Below, piece by piece: positions 1 through 9,318 of a stretch of 64,000 nucleotides of DNA; positions within the stretch are counted from its first letter, which is position 1; the number at the start of each line of letters is the position of its first letter. Position numbers and translations under genes: made by a program. Under the pieces are notes generated by a model that saw only the letters and a list, made by a program, of their open reading frames with translations, was not told where the DNA came from and did not search any database. Origin of the DNA: Bacteroidota bacterium (GTDB lineage Bacteria > Bacteroidota > Ignavibacteria > Ignavibacteriales > Ignavibacteriaceae); contig JAJYDC010000007.1 of assembly GCA_021777835.1 (NCBI GenBank), positions 1 to 64,000 of the forward strand, read 5' to 3'.

Positions 1-124
1 TGATCGATGACCCCCTAAAATAAGGGGTATAAATCGATAATATTCGATGAAAATTATCCCGATTTTTGAAAAAAATGAATTTACAAAATAAATCAAGTTT
101 AATTGTTAGTTTTTAGAAGTGCCC
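1..124. other. AT-rich flank downstream of transposase relic, with small hairpin
   Basis: No gene is visible. A near-perfect hairpin lies at 10..28 (left arm ACCCCCTA, right arm TAAGGGGT, one mismatch), flanked by ATCGAT or TTCGAT words at about 3, 32 and 43. It lies beyond the stop codon of the decayed transposase at 125..405, so it could be part of the old element end or a terminator. No matching inverted repeat was found on the other side of the relic, so neither can be claimed. Confidence 0.3.
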
Positions 125-405
125 TTATTTAAGTTTTTTCAGCAGCCTATCGATAGTTCGGGGAGAAATCTTCAGAAGTAAGTCGTTCTGTTCTTTCGAC
201 AAAGAATTATCTAAATAAAAAGCATAGAAAAAAATCCAGATTGGAATAACTGCCTTAAAGCGAATAGAGCATGCAAGATTAGTGGCAACCCAAATATCTT
301 TAAGAAATCTGAGAATTGTAGGACAGCGGACTTCTTAGCTTTAGAGGCAGAGAAATAGCGTTTCCTGATCTCCAGAAGATATTCTTTTTTAGCCTTATTG
401 CTCAT
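125..405 (-). pseudogene. Degraded IS transposase remnant (integrase-core type, ISNCY-like N-terminus)
   Basis: The reverse strand opens with ATG at 405 (SD-like GGAG just upstream) and reads KKEYLLEIRKRYFSASKAKK, the usual N-terminus of a family of integrase-core transposases. That frame then turns into unrelated sequence and stops at 211. In another frame the coding resumes at about 313 with DIWVATNLACSIRFKAVIPI and later SPRTIDRLLKKLK, ending at TAA 127..125. The second block is the conserved segment that normally lies 40 or more residues further in. The simplest reading is an internal deletion plus frame change, with the catalytic DDE part also missing. Family naming is from memory of the motif; the broken state is visible directly. 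The 171 bases between it and the next gene hold only that gene's presumed promoter. Confidence 0.7.
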
Positions 406-576
406 AATAACTCCAAATTATTTAGGTTAACTATATTATGACGCAACGGCTAATTTGTCATCTGCTTATGGTTACACTAATTTTGGCGCAATGCGTACCT
501 TCTTATACAAAACATTAATATTGAAATTAAAAATACTTATATTATATTATAAGCATCATTATAAAATTCATCCCAC

Positions 577-3500
577 GTGACAAAGAAAAATGACAAAAAT
601 ACAACAACTAAAATTGTAAAATGCTTTATATTGCTTTCAGTATTATTTGTTAATGCTGTAAATGCACAAAGCATTGTTAAAAAATATTCTCCATTCTTAA
701 GTCCTGAGCATTCTTTTTACTTTCACCGATTGACTGTCAATGATGGGTTATCCCAGGGGCTTGTAACTTTTATGCTGCAGGACTGCCAGGGCTTTATGTG
801 GTTTGGTACAGCTGGAGGTTTGGACCGCTTTGACGGATATGAATTTAAAACATACAATAATATAAAAGACATCCCCAAGCAGCCGGTTTATTTTTTATCG
901 TGCCTAACAAATAATGACACTTCATTTTGGATAGGTACCGAGCTAGGGCTGCTTCTATTTGATCCGGTAAATCCCTCCGGAAAATTATATGAAATCCCGA
1001 AACAAATCGGTAATCCTGCTCCTTCAAGCTTTATTGAAAATATAACAAGGACTTCCGACTCAACATTGCTTTTTGACGACGCAGGAAGCGGCTTAATAGA
1101 ATTTAACACTGTAAGCAAAAAATTTATTTTACTGTATGCCATAAAAAAGAAGACTAATATAAACCCGGATGAAACTTTCGCGGGTATAGTTTCGCTTGGA
1201 AAAGGTAAGTCTTTAATTGTTACTTCAAAACAAATTCTGACTTTTGATTCTCGAAGAAGTGTTTTGAGACATGTACTCTCTTTTTCTTCTAACGAATCAC
1301 CCTCTTGTTTATATTATGATGATAAAGCAAAGGCTGCTTTACTTGGTACATTACATGGCATCTTAAAATTTAAAAACGGCAAAATAAGTAATGCGTTTTC
1401 AAAGGTAGATTATCAAAAGCAGTTGGATAGCAAAAATGTCCGCTCAATTTTCAAAGATAGAAATGGAAATTTTTGGATTGGAACAGACGACGGGGTAATT
1501 TATTTAGATAACAATAAAAAAAATTTCGTCTCTTACAGCAGCATCCTTACAGACCCTTCGACTATTCAACAGGGGCCTGTTATACGTTTTTATGAAGATA
1601 AATCAGAAAATTTATGGATGAGCATTTTAGATGCCGGTGTCTGCCACATAGACCTTAAGAAGAAAAAATTCTTTGAGATTACCAACAAACCAAACTTACC
1701 TAGACAGCTTCCCGGCGCTGCGATATCTGACATCGATATAGATAAACAGAATAATTTGTGGCTAACCGGCGGCGGGCTTACTTATATTGACCGCATAAAG
1801 AACAAAATAATTTTCTATTCAATGAATCATTCAAATATCCACTTTACTTATTCCCGCGTTTCAAGTTTTAGCTTCCCTATAAATGACACTACACTTTGCT
1901 TTATCGCCAAAAGGAAAGTTTATACTTACAATATAAAAACAGAACAAATCCACCCTCTTATAATTAATAAGTATCAGCCTAATATGGTTTATAGAGGTCT
2001 AAATCTTAACTCTTACGGTTCTTTACTTTTGATAAACCCCGACAGCATTTATGAAGTAAATGTAGTGCGAAAGAAATTTGTAAGAACTTTAATAAGAATC
2101 AAAGGACAAAGAATTCTTCCCGTAACCGCTGCCGTAACTTCATCTTTAGAGGACTCAGCAGGAAATATCTGGATAGGCACCGACAGCGGGCTTCTTCACT
2201 TTGATAAATACGGCAGAGCAACTCGTTTTATTTCCGATACTTCTTATAATTATATTATCCTCCCGGATCCATGTATCCTCTCGCTTGCTGCCGGAAGAAA
2301 CGGAATACTCTGGATCGGCACAATTTCAGGCTTATACAGATATGATCCGCAGAATCAAACTATGCGCGGATTTCATGAACAAGACGGTCTGCATAATACA
2401 AAAATCTGGAATATTGCAGTTGACCATAATGATAATATTTGGGCTGGAACCAACAAGGGTTTAATAAAATTATATAAGTCACGTAATGGTTTATACAAAA
2501 TACGGACTTACAATATCGAAGATGGATTACCATCAAATGAATTTAATATGGGAGTCGTAACTGCGGATAATGAAGGCTATCTCTATTTTGGAACTTCTGA
2601 TGGTATTATATTTTTTAATCCTGATTCTATGGAAGATAATAAATATGAGCCGAAAATAGCCATAACCGCTTTGAAGATATACGGTGTTCCTGTTTCGTTG
2701 GATAAAGATATATCTTTTAAGAAAAGGCTTACAATCCCATTCGATAAGAAAGTGTTTTCCATCAGCTTCGCAGCGCTTGATTATACTAGTCCTTTCCGAA
2801 ATCATTATTCATATAAACTTGAAGGTTATGATGATGTTTGGATTGATGCCGGCAGTAGAAGAGAGGCATTCTTTACAAATCTTGACCCGGGCAAATACAC
2901 ACTACTTATAAAAGCATCTAATAACGACAATGTTTGGACAAGTAAGCCGCTTGCAGTTTCAATTGAAATAGTTCCCCCGTTCTGGTTAACTTGGTGGTTC
3001 AAAGGCTTAGTTGCTTTAGCCGTTATACTAGCTATCGGCGGAAGCATCAGATATATTGAGCTCCAGAAAATAAAGCGTAGGATAGAAATATTAGAGCGGC
3101 AGCAAAGCCTTGAGCGTGAACGTTCGCGTATATCTAAAGATATGCATGATGAGATTGGAGCAAACTTAACAAGGATTTCGTTATTAAGCGATGTTGTTAT
3201 TTCGCAGGCTAAGGAAGCAAAGAATGATTCTACATTACACCAGATTTCTAATTTTGCAAATGATACTATTGAGAAGCTCGACGAAATAGTTTGGGCTGTA
3301 AACCCGTCTAACGATAATCTGAAAAATTTAATTGCTTATATCGGTGAATACGCCGAAGGTTTTTTTAGTTCATCGGAAATTAAATGCCGCTTTAACTTCC
3401 CCCCGATAATCCCGGAAATACCGTTATCATCCGAAAAAAGACATAACTTTTTCCTTGTTGTGAAGGAAGCATTAAATAATGTACAAAAATATAGCAGCGC

Positions 3501-3720
3501 TGCATACGTAACTCTCACTTTACTTTTAAATGAATCATCTGCAGGCAGTTTCAAATTTATTATTCAGGATGACGGTATAGGCTTTGATTGCGATTCAGTA
3601 TTTCAAACATGCAATGGAATAAGAAACATGAAGGAAAGAATGCTATCGAACGGAGGATATTTTGAGTTAAAGACAAAGCCGGGGGAAGGAACGGAAATTA
3701 TTTTAATTATTAATTCTTAA
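577..3720 (+). CDS. Two-component sensor histidine kinase with periplasmic beta-propeller
   Basis: Signal peptide (about residues 12-30, ending NAVNA). Then two-component-regulator propeller repeats with the WxGT/GL pattern (for example MWFGTAGGLDRFDGYEF, FWIGTDDGVIYLD, IWIGTDSGLLHFD), a Y_Y_Y Ig-like domain around residues 725-800 (HYSYKLEGYDDVWI), and one membrane helix near 805-825. A HisKA_3-type dimerisation helix carries the likely phosphorylated His857 (KDMHDEIGANLT), followed by an HATPase_c domain (N box KEALNNVQKYS, G box DDGIGFD). There is no fused receiver, so it should signal to the NarL-type regulator just downstream. The start is GTG: an in-frame stop at 562 leaves no other standard option upstream. 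The periplasmic part probably senses a polymer or surface cue, as propeller kinases of Bacteroidota do; the ligand is unknown. Confidence 0.9.
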   Translation: MTKKNDKNTTTKIVKCFILLSVLFVNAVNAQSIVKKYSPFLSPEHSFYFHRLTVNDGLSQGLVTFMLQDCQGFMWFGTAGGLDRFDGYEFKTYNNIKDIPKQPVYFLSCLTNNDTSFWIGTELGLLLFDPVNPSGKLYEIPKQIGNPAPSSFIENITRTSDSTLLFDDAGSGLIEFNTVSKKFILLYAIKKKTNINPDETFAGIVSLGKGKSLIVTSKQILTFDSRRSVLRHVLSFSSNESPSCLYYDDKAKAALLGTLHGILKFKNGKISNAFSKVDYQKQLDSKNVRSIFKDRNGNFWIGTDDGVIYLDNNKKNFVSYSSILTDPSTIQQGPVIRFYEDKSENLWMSILDAGVCHIDLKKKKFFEITNKPNLPRQLPGAAISDIDIDKQNNLWLTGGGLTYIDRIKNKIIFYSMNHSNIHFTYSRVSSFSFPINDTTLCFIAKRKVYTYNIKTEQIHPLIINKYQPNMVYRGLNLNSYGSLLLINPDSIYEVNVVRKKFVRTLIRIKGQRILPVTAAVTSSLEDSAGNIWIGTDSGLLHFDKYGRATRFISDTSYNYIILPDPCILSLAAGRNGILWIGTISGLYRYDPQNQTMRGFHEQDGLHNTKIWNIAVDHNDNIWAGTNKGLIKLYKSRNGLYKIRTYNIEDGLPSNEFNMGVVTADNEGYLYFGTSDGIIFFNPDSMEDNKYEPKIAITALKIYGVPVSLDKDISFKKRLTIPFDKKVFSISFAALDYTSPFRNHYSYKLEGYDDVWIDAGSRREAFFTNLDPGKYTLLIKASNNDNVWTSKPLAVSIEIVPPFWLTWWFKGLVALAVILAIGGSIRYIELQKIKRRIEILERQQSLERERSRISKDMHDEIGANLTRISLLSDVVISQAKEAKNDSTLHQISNFANDTIEKLDEIVWAVNPSNDNLKNLIAYIGEYAEGFFSSSEIKCRFNFPPIIPEIPLSSEKRHNFFLVVKEALNNVQKYSSAAYVTLTLLLNESSAGSFKFIIQDDGIGFDCDSVFQTCNGIRNMKERMLSNGGYFELKTKPGEGTEIILIINS

Positions 3721-3851
3721 TGGTAAGACTGAAGGCTTCTTTATATTTTCTTTTAGCTCCGTGTTAAGTGATTTATTCTAAAATAACATTTTTGTGCTAT
3801 GGAATTAAGAATAACGCTATTATATTTTTTACTGTAAAAAGAGATAACCGA

Positions 3852-4475
3852 TTGGATATAAATATAGCCATCGTTGAAGATGATAATAATATAAGAACAA
3901 GTCTTTCATTATTAATTTCCGGCTCACCTGGATTTAACTGCGTAGGCTCATATAAGTCTTCCGAGGAAGCATTATTGAAAATTAATTCATCGAATGTTGA
4001 AGTTGTATTGATGGATATTAACTTGCCAAACATGAATGGTATTGAATGTACTCGCCTCTTAAAACAGAAATTCCCAACCATTCAAATAATAATGCAGACT
4101 GTTTATGAAAATAGCGAAATGATTTTTGAATCATTAAAAGCGGGTGCAAGCGGATATTTATTAAAGAGAACGCGCCCGTCCAAGATACTTGAAGCAATAG
4201 AAGAAGTTTATAACGGCGGCTCACCTATGTCAAGCCAGATAGCGAGAATGGTTGTTGAATCATTTCAAGTATCAACACACATTGACGAATCTTATAATCT
4301 TACAAAAAGAGAAAAAGAAGTCCTAGACTATCTTTCAAAAGGATTCCGTTACAAAGAAATAGCAGAGGAACTATTTATCAGTATGGATACTATCCGCAGC
4401 CATATTAGGAATATTTATGAAAAGCTGCAAGTACGCTCTCGTACAGAAGCTGTTCTTAAATACCGCAAAAGATAA
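3852..4475 (+). CDS. NarL/FixJ-family response regulator
   Basis: Receiver domain (IAIVEDDNN acidic pocket, phospho-acceptor Asp55 in LMDINLPNMNG, KR switch residues) followed by a LuxR-type helix-turn-helix (LTKREKEVLDYLSKG, IAEELFISMDTIRSHIRNIY). The partner is almost certainly the propeller kinase ending about 130 bases upstream, whose HisKA_3 core typically pairs with this regulator class. The reading frame extends back to a GTG at 3768, but the receiver fold begins immediately after a TTG at 3852, chosen here; no ATG is available in frame. Likely targets are the downstream secreted-protein genes, by position only. Confidence 0.88.
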   Translation: MDINIAIVEDDNNIRTSLSLLISGSPGFNCVGSYKSSEEALLKINSSNVEVVLMDINLPNMNGIECTRLLKQKFPTIQIIMQTVYENSEMIFESLKAGASGYLLKRTRPSKILEAIEEVYNGGSPMSSQIARMVVESFQVSTHIDESYNLTKREKEVLDYLSKGFRYKEIAEELFISMDTIRSHIRNIYEKLQVRSRTEAVLKYRKR

Positions 4476-4550
4476 TATCACATCTCTTACCTCATACTTA
4501 AAAATCATACAAAAGTGCTATTGATAAAGCTTCTTTCAAAAGCTAAAATG

Positions 4551-4597
4551 ATTGCAGCATTTTTTTATTCATTAACATGAATAAAAATATTGCATGC
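4551..4597. terminator. Imperfect inverted repeat / likely bidirectional terminator
   Basis: An 8-bp perfect stem (TTATTCAT, loop TAAC, ATGAATAA at 4565..4584) sits between a T-run on the left and an A-run on the right. The similarity continues outward to GCA-rich ends, giving an imperfect inverted repeat of about 47 bases. It follows the response-regulator gene and precedes the small secreted ORF, so it probably ends the two-component transcript. Confidence 0.45.
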
Positions 4598-4656
4598 TAA
4601 AACTATTTTATGCGGATTAACTAATTAAATCATAAAAAACATTCTTAGGAGATGTT

Positions 4657-4845
4657 ATGAGGATTATAAAAAATCTCATGGATTTATTTCCCTTGCTCTT
4701 TTTCGTTTCGTTAACTGCAGCTGTGCGGAGTACGAATGGTTCCAAAGTCGTGGATAAAGAAACACTGAAAATGAATGCAATGTTTGCAAATTCCTTTTCA
4801 TCGGGAAATGTTAACGATATGTATAATAATTATTTAACAAATTAA
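4657..4845 (+). CDS. Small secreted or membrane-anchored protein, 62 residues, unknown function
   Basis: A good ribosome site (TTAGGAG) precedes the ATG. The first 24 residues look like a signal peptide or a single membrane segment (PLLFFVSLTAAV after a basic start). The remaining about 38 residues are polar (MNAMFANSFSSGNVNDMY). It ends 9 bases before the beta-barrel gene, so the two are probably co-transcribed. I do not recognise a family. The coupling, SD and signal-like start argue that it is real; it could act as a small envelope partner of the next protein. Confidence 0.55.
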   Translation: MRIIKNLMDLFPLLFFVSLTAAVRSTNGSKVVDKETLKMNAMFANSFSSGNVNDMYNNYLTN

Positions 4846-4854
4846 GGATCAATT

Positions 4855-5916
4855 ATGAATAAGCTAATCTATTGTATTTCCATCTCTGTGTGTCTTTATT
4901 TTAGTTCTGTTTTATATGCTCAGGATAATTTAAATCAAACACTATCAAAGCTATCCAGTGATGCTGCAAGTGCGTATGTAGCTCCGGTTGTCTCCGGTTT
5001 CGGGGCTAACTTAAATTCCGGATGGGTTCATAGAATTGTACCGGCAAAGATGTTTTCCATTGATATTGAGTTAACTTTTGTCGGCATGGGAACTTTTTTT
5101 GGCAGCAATAATCAATCTTTTGCTACAAACGGTCAGTTTAGGTTTAACCGAGATCAGGCGATGACCATGACTTCTAATATTGGCAATCCGGACGCAAGGA
5201 ATGCAATAGTAGATCAGATAATAAATCAAGATTTCCAGGTTGGAATCCAAGGCCCGACAATTGTGGGTAGTAAATCACAGGACCTGTCAATAAACTTTCC
5301 GGGTAAGACATTTACATACAATTCACAATCTTACACAGTACCTTCACAAAATGTAGATGTAGCAGGTGCCACGGGCCTTCTTGACAATTTGTCAATACTC
5401 CCCTTAGCTGCGCCTCAGCTTTCTATTGGTACTTTTTATGGAACGGCTCTGGAATTAAGGTTCTTGCCAAGCATTCAAATAAATAAAGATCTGGGAAGCT
5501 TTAGTTATTTCGGAATAGGATTCCAACATAATCCTGCCGTCTGGTTGGACACGCCGTTGCCTTTAGATGTTTCCGTAGGATTTTATACTCAAACTATGAA
5601 AGTCGGTACAATATTTAAAAGTACTGCAACTTCTGTCGGAATATACGCGGGTAAAACTTTCGGATATAGCCTTTTGGGAGTTTCACCATACGCAGGCTTT
5701 ACATTTGAAAGCTCGACTATAACTGTAAATTACAATCATATGGTTGATACTCAGGCGGGACCTGAAAACATTAATGTATCGTTCGATTTGAAGGGTGAGA
5801 ATTCAGTTAGGTTTACTGTCGGTGCTTCCTTTAAGCTTGCAATTATTAATCTAAATGTCGACTACAGCTTGGCAAAATACAATACCGTAAGCGCAGGTTT
5901 AGGATTTAGTTTTTAG
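4855..5916 (+). CDS. Outer-membrane beta-barrel protein, DUF6588-like
   Basis: Signal peptide (residues 1-22, cut after SVLYA). The mature part has alternating hydrophobic strands and ends in aromatic residues (AGLGFSF), typical of an outer-membrane barrel. The start of the mature region (VSGFGANLNSGWVHR, then FSIDIELTFVGMGTFF) resembles DUF6588 proteins of Bacteroidota, from memory. Length 353 residues fits. It sits between the small secreted ORF and two sorting-domain proteins, suggesting an envelope or surface group under the two-component pair upstream. No enzyme motif is visible. Confidence 0.65.
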   Translation: MNKLIYCISISVCLYFSSVLYAQDNLNQTLSKLSSDAASAYVAPVVSGFGANLNSGWVHRIVPAKMFSIDIELTFVGMGTFFGSNNQSFATNGQFRFNRDQAMTMTSNIGNPDARNAIVDQIINQDFQVGIQGPTIVGSKSQDLSINFPGKTFTYNSQSYTVPSQNVDVAGATGLLDNLSILPLAAPQLSIGTFYGTALELRFLPSIQINKDLGSFSYFGIGFQHNPAVWLDTPLPLDVSVGFYTQTMKVGTIFKSTATSVGIYAGKTFGYSLLGVSPYAGFTFESSTITVNYNHMVDTQAGPENINVSFDLKGENSVRFTVGASFKLAIINLNVDYSLAKYNTVSAGLGFSF

Positions 5917-5949
5917 CAAATTATTATTTTAAGCTAAGGATAACAAACT

Positions 5950-7038
5950 ATGAAAAAAAATTTACTTTTTCTTACTGGTTTGATAATTACAATATTATTG
6001 CAATCAAACACATTCTGCCAGATTTCACTTAACGCCAATGGTATTGGAAACTACTTTGGCGCAGGTACAACTTGGCATCAATATTCGGGCTCAAACGTTT
6101 CAATGAATATAGGAATCCCATCCGGTACTCAGGCTCAAACATGGACTGCACCTACTTTTAGCGCAACTGATTCTTTAACCACAAATTATATTCTTCCTGC
6201 TTCAAGTCCGTATTCTTCTTATTTCCAAGCGGCTACTTATACTTCTAAAATATCAAGTTTTCAAAACGGATTTGCCCTCGACTCTTACCAGTATATTAAT
6301 TTGTCGAATGATACACTTTATATCATCGGTGAGGTGATGCATTATTATGGTTCTGTAGGCGGTCATACTGTTGATACTGTCCTTGTAAAAGATACAACCT
6401 ATATAGTAACGATTTTACCAATTCAAATAGGAGCTTCATACTCTACGATGCCGGATACCATTTCGCTCGGAGGAGGGATGAAAAAGATTAATTCGAATTC
6501 ATTTACTACAGATGCCTACGGAACATTGAATTTACCAAATGGTTCATTCCAGGCAGTTCGTTTAAAAGGAACGTACACCACATATGTATACAATGGAGCA
6601 TCATTAATTAACAGTTATTCGAGCTACGATTACACATGGCTTACTTTGGAAGGGAATCAACTAAAAGTTGACGTGGATACATCGACTGCAACGGGGAATG
6701 TAACTGTTCAATCAATTGAGATAACTTATGTAAGCTCTACTGCCACGGCAGTTAATATTCAGAGTACGTCACCTAAAAATTTTATGTTAAGCCAAAACTA
6801 TCCAAATCCGTTTAACCCGGCTACAACTATTAGTTTTCAAATTCCAAAGAGCAGCTTTGTTACTTTAAAAGTTTATGATGTTTTGGGAAGAGAAGTTGCT
6901 TCTTTAATTAATGAGCAGAAATCGCCTGGAACTTATAGTGTAAATTTTAATGCAAGCAATCTTTCAAGCGGAATGTACTTATACAGATTGCAGGCAGGCG
7001 ATTTCGTGGAAACTAAGAAACTAGTTTTATTAAAGTAA
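5950..7038 (+). CDS. Secreted protein with type IX secretion C-terminal sorting domain
   Basis: Signal peptide (about residues 1-24, ending NTFCQ). The central 250 residues are rich in Ser/Thr/Tyr and beta-strands without a recognisable enzyme motif. The last 80 residues form a type A sorting domain (starting NYPNPFNPATTIS, containing KVYDVLGREV, ending ETKKLVLLK), which directs export through the type IX system and is normally removed. Preceded by a weak SD (AAGGATAAC) 33 bases after the barrel gene. The sorting domain is near-identical to that of the next gene. Confidence 0.8.
   Translation: MKKNLLFLTGLIITILLQSNTFCQISLNANGIGNYFGAGTTWHQYSGSNVSMNIGIPSGTQAQTWTAPTFSATDSLTTNYILPASSPYSSYFQAATYTSKISSFQNGFALDSYQYINLSNDTLYIIGEVMHYYGSVGGHTVDTVLVKDTTYIVTILPIQIGASYSTMPDTISLGGGMKKINSNSFTTDAYGTLNLPNGSFQAVRLKGTYTTYVYNGASLINSYSSYDYTWLTLEGNQLKVDVDTSTATGNVTVQSIEITYVSSTATAVNIQSTSPKNFMLSQNYPNPFNPATTISFQIPKSSFVTLKVYDVLGREVASLINEQKSPGTYSVNFNASNLSSGMYLYRLQAGDFVETKKLVLLK
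6796..7038 (+). repeat. Sorting-domain direct repeat, copy 1
   Basis: These 243 bases encode the C-terminal sorting domain of the first secreted protein and recur, without any gap, at 9021..9263 at the end of the next gene. By eye 68 of 80 residues are identical and long stretches of bases are shared. Both copies end exactly at the stop codon. Confidence 0.85.
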
Positions 7039-7067
7039 TCTATCACAAAATTATTAGGATAATGTTT

Positions 7068-9263
7068 ATGAGACACGTATATTATTTTTTATTTAGCCTT
7101 AGCATTTGCTTTCTACTTAACGATATTGTGTATGCTCAGTGGGTACAAACAAGTGGTCCCGAAGGAGGTCCAATACAATCAGTAGTTGAAGCGAAAGGTG
7201 TATTTGTAGCTAGCACTTCCGGTTTTTTGCGCTCTACAGATTCTGGGAATACTTGGATAAGTGCAAATAACGGACTCCCTGCGCCTTTACCCATAAGCTC
7301 TATGGTCACTGACGGTAATACGATATTTGCAACGAATAGATTTGCAATATACAAGTCTACCGATGCTGCAGCATCATGGCAAAAGACAGCTGATAATATC
7401 AAGCTAAATGAAAATGCTTTGCTAGGATATGACGGCTCTGCTCTTTACGGAAATATACAGGGGCAGAATGGTCTTGCATTTTCCAAGTCGACAGATGATG
7501 GAGCTACCTGGACGTCGGTATCAAATTCATGGCCATCATATTTCCAACAATGTACTTCTATAGGTTTTAACAACGGTACTGTGTTTGCTACATCAATTGG
7601 TATTTATCGCTCGACAAACCAAGGAGTAACGTGGGATTCACTTGGCGGTATAGGACCATATAATTCTTTGCCCGTATCGCCATTTCTATATGTATTTGAT
7701 AACTCCTATGTATATGTATTTGGGTCAGTAACTCAATACTATACAGGAATTGATACTATACTGTACCGTTCATCTGATAACGGCGGCACGTGGACACAAG
7801 TTTGTGATCATATTAATGCATCTTCAGCCTTTTCTGATGCAAGCGGATTGTTTGTCGTATCACCATCCGGTGTAATTAGCAAGTCCACAGACCATGGCGC
7901 AACATGGTCGCAAACAAATACAGGTAAATTTAGTTCTACAGAACCAAATGCAGGGGGTTATGCATTCGCAAAAAACGGAACATCTTTTGCTGCCGCAACT
8001 GAACTCGGAATTGCTTCTACCAGTGAAACCGGCTCCACTTGGAATCTTTCTTCGACAGGTTATAGCTCATCTTATATAACCGAACTTGCAGCTATTTCAA
8101 ACACGCTCTATGCTACAAATGGTGATCAAGTTTATAGCTCAACAGATTTCGGCAATACCTGGAACAAATTTGTAATTCCCTCTGCAAATGCTTCCGACTC
8201 AATAGTGACTAGAGTATTTAATGGAACTAACGCCCTTTATGCAGTTATGCTAGAGAAAGGACCGATAACTAACGGGCATCGCCTTTATCGATCAACTGAT
8301 AATGGCACAACATGGACGTCAATGGCTTTAGATGCGGGTGGATATTCATATACTTATTTTTTGTCTGCTTACGCTGTCGGCTCGGTAATTTTCTTCTACG
8401 AGCCAGGATTTCGAACTGCTTATTCAAAAGACGGTGGCGCTACTGTTCAAACAACATATTCAAATACTTTTCCAAGGACAATGGGTGCCGTAGTAGGAGA
8501 CGATTCACTATTGCTAGGAACTTTGGGGAGTAGTTCATATGAAACATCTACTGATTCCGGCTCGACCTGGACCACATTAACATCTTCTCCAATGCTCGCA
8601 GCACAAGGGCTCCCTGTATCCATCAACAAAACCTTCTTTATTTTAGATATCGACGGTTCTTATTATGGCGTCATGAAGTCTAATGACGGTGGAGTTACAT
8701 GGGATTCAACTGACAACAATCTCCCGCCCTTAAATGGACTTGCAGAGATTAGAGTTTCCGGCAGTAATTTAGTTGCATTCTGGGGGGACAAAATTTTCAT
8801 ATCCCAAGATCTTGGGCATAGTTGGGTCACGTCGTCTTTACAGCTTGCAGATTATGGTATTATGCCAGTAGTCGCCGACGGATACAGTGCTTCAGCTATC
8901 CTTAATAATTCATTATTTGTCGCAACTCAGGAAGGAATTTGGCAAATTCCTATCTCTCAATTTATCACCGCTGTTAAAAGTGATAAGGGTTCATTACTCT
9001 CTAGTTACAAACTGAACCAGAATTATCCTAACCCGTTTAATCCAACAACTACTATTACTTTTCAAATTCCAAAGAGCAGTTTCGTTACATTAAAAGTATA
9101 TGATGTTTTAGGAAGGGAAGTTTCTACTCTAATGAATGAGCAGAAATCGCCCGGAACTTATAGTGTGAATTTTTATGCAAGTAATCTTTCAAGCGGGGTT
9201 TATTTTTATAGGATGAAGGTGGGAAGTTTCGTTGAAACAAAAAAACTTGTATTATTGAAATGA
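7068..9263 (+). CDS. Asp-box (BNR/sortilin-like) repeat secreted protein with type IX sorting domain
   Basis: Signal peptide at the N-terminus (cut near IVYAQW). The body is a series of Asp-box repeats of the form S-x-D-x-G-x-T-W (STDSGNTW, STDDGATW, STNQGVTW, SSDNGGTW, STDFGNTW, STDNGTTW, SNDGGVTW), which mark multi-bladed propellers of the sialidase/VPS10 type. No catalytic sialidase residues are recognisable, so binding or adhesion is as likely as catalysis. The last 80 residues are a type A sorting domain. ATG 7068 was preferred to the ATG two codons earlier (7062) because it lies 8 bases after an AGGA. Only about 30 bases separate it from the preceding gene. Confidence 0.82.
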   Translation: MRHVYYFLFSLSICFLLNDIVYAQWVQTSGPEGGPIQSVVEAKGVFVASTSGFLRSTDSGNTWISANNGLPAPLPISSMVTDGNTIFATNRFAIYKSTDAAASWQKTADNIKLNENALLGYDGSALYGNIQGQNGLAFSKSTDDGATWTSVSNSWPSYFQQCTSIGFNNGTVFATSIGIYRSTNQGVTWDSLGGIGPYNSLPVSPFLYVFDNSYVYVFGSVTQYYTGIDTILYRSSDNGGTWTQVCDHINASSAFSDASGLFVVSPSGVISKSTDHGATWSQTNTGKFSSTEPNAGGYAFAKNGTSFAAATELGIASTSETGSTWNLSSTGYSSSYITELAAISNTLYATNGDQVYSSTDFGNTWNKFVIPSANASDSIVTRVFNGTNALYAVMLEKGPITNGHRLYRSTDNGTTWTSMALDAGGYSYTYFLSAYAVGSVIFFYEPGFRTAYSKDGGATVQTTYSNTFPRTMGAVVGDDSLLLGTLGSSSYETSTDSGSTWTTLTSSPMLAAQGLPVSINKTFFILDIDGSYYGVMKSNDGGVTWDSTDNNLPPLNGLAEIRVSGSNLVAFWGDKIFISQDLGHSWVTSSLQLADYGIMPVVADGYSASAILNNSLFVATQEGIWQIPISQFITAVKSDKGSLLSSYKLNQNYPNPFNPTTTITFQIPKSSFVTLKVYDVLGREVSTLMNEQKSPGTYSVNFYASNLSSGVYFYRMKVGSFVETKKLVLLK
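9021..9263 (+). repeat. Sorting-domain direct repeat, copy 2
   Basis: Second copy of the 243-base sorting-domain cassette described at 6796..7038. The 12 residue differences are mostly conservative, for example ASLI against STLM. Confidence 0.85.
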
Positions 9264-9285
9264 TTTTGAGATAGAATTACTTATA

Positions 9286-9318
9286 TGAGGGGCGTGCAAT
9301 TAATTGTGCGCCTCTATC
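9286..9318 (+). terminator. Stem-loop after the sorting-domain gene
   Basis: GAGG-CG-CAATT arms face AATTG-CG-CCTC around 9287..9315, an imperfect hairpin 23 bases after the stop codon. There is no strong T-run, so termination is probable but not certain. Confidence 0.4.
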
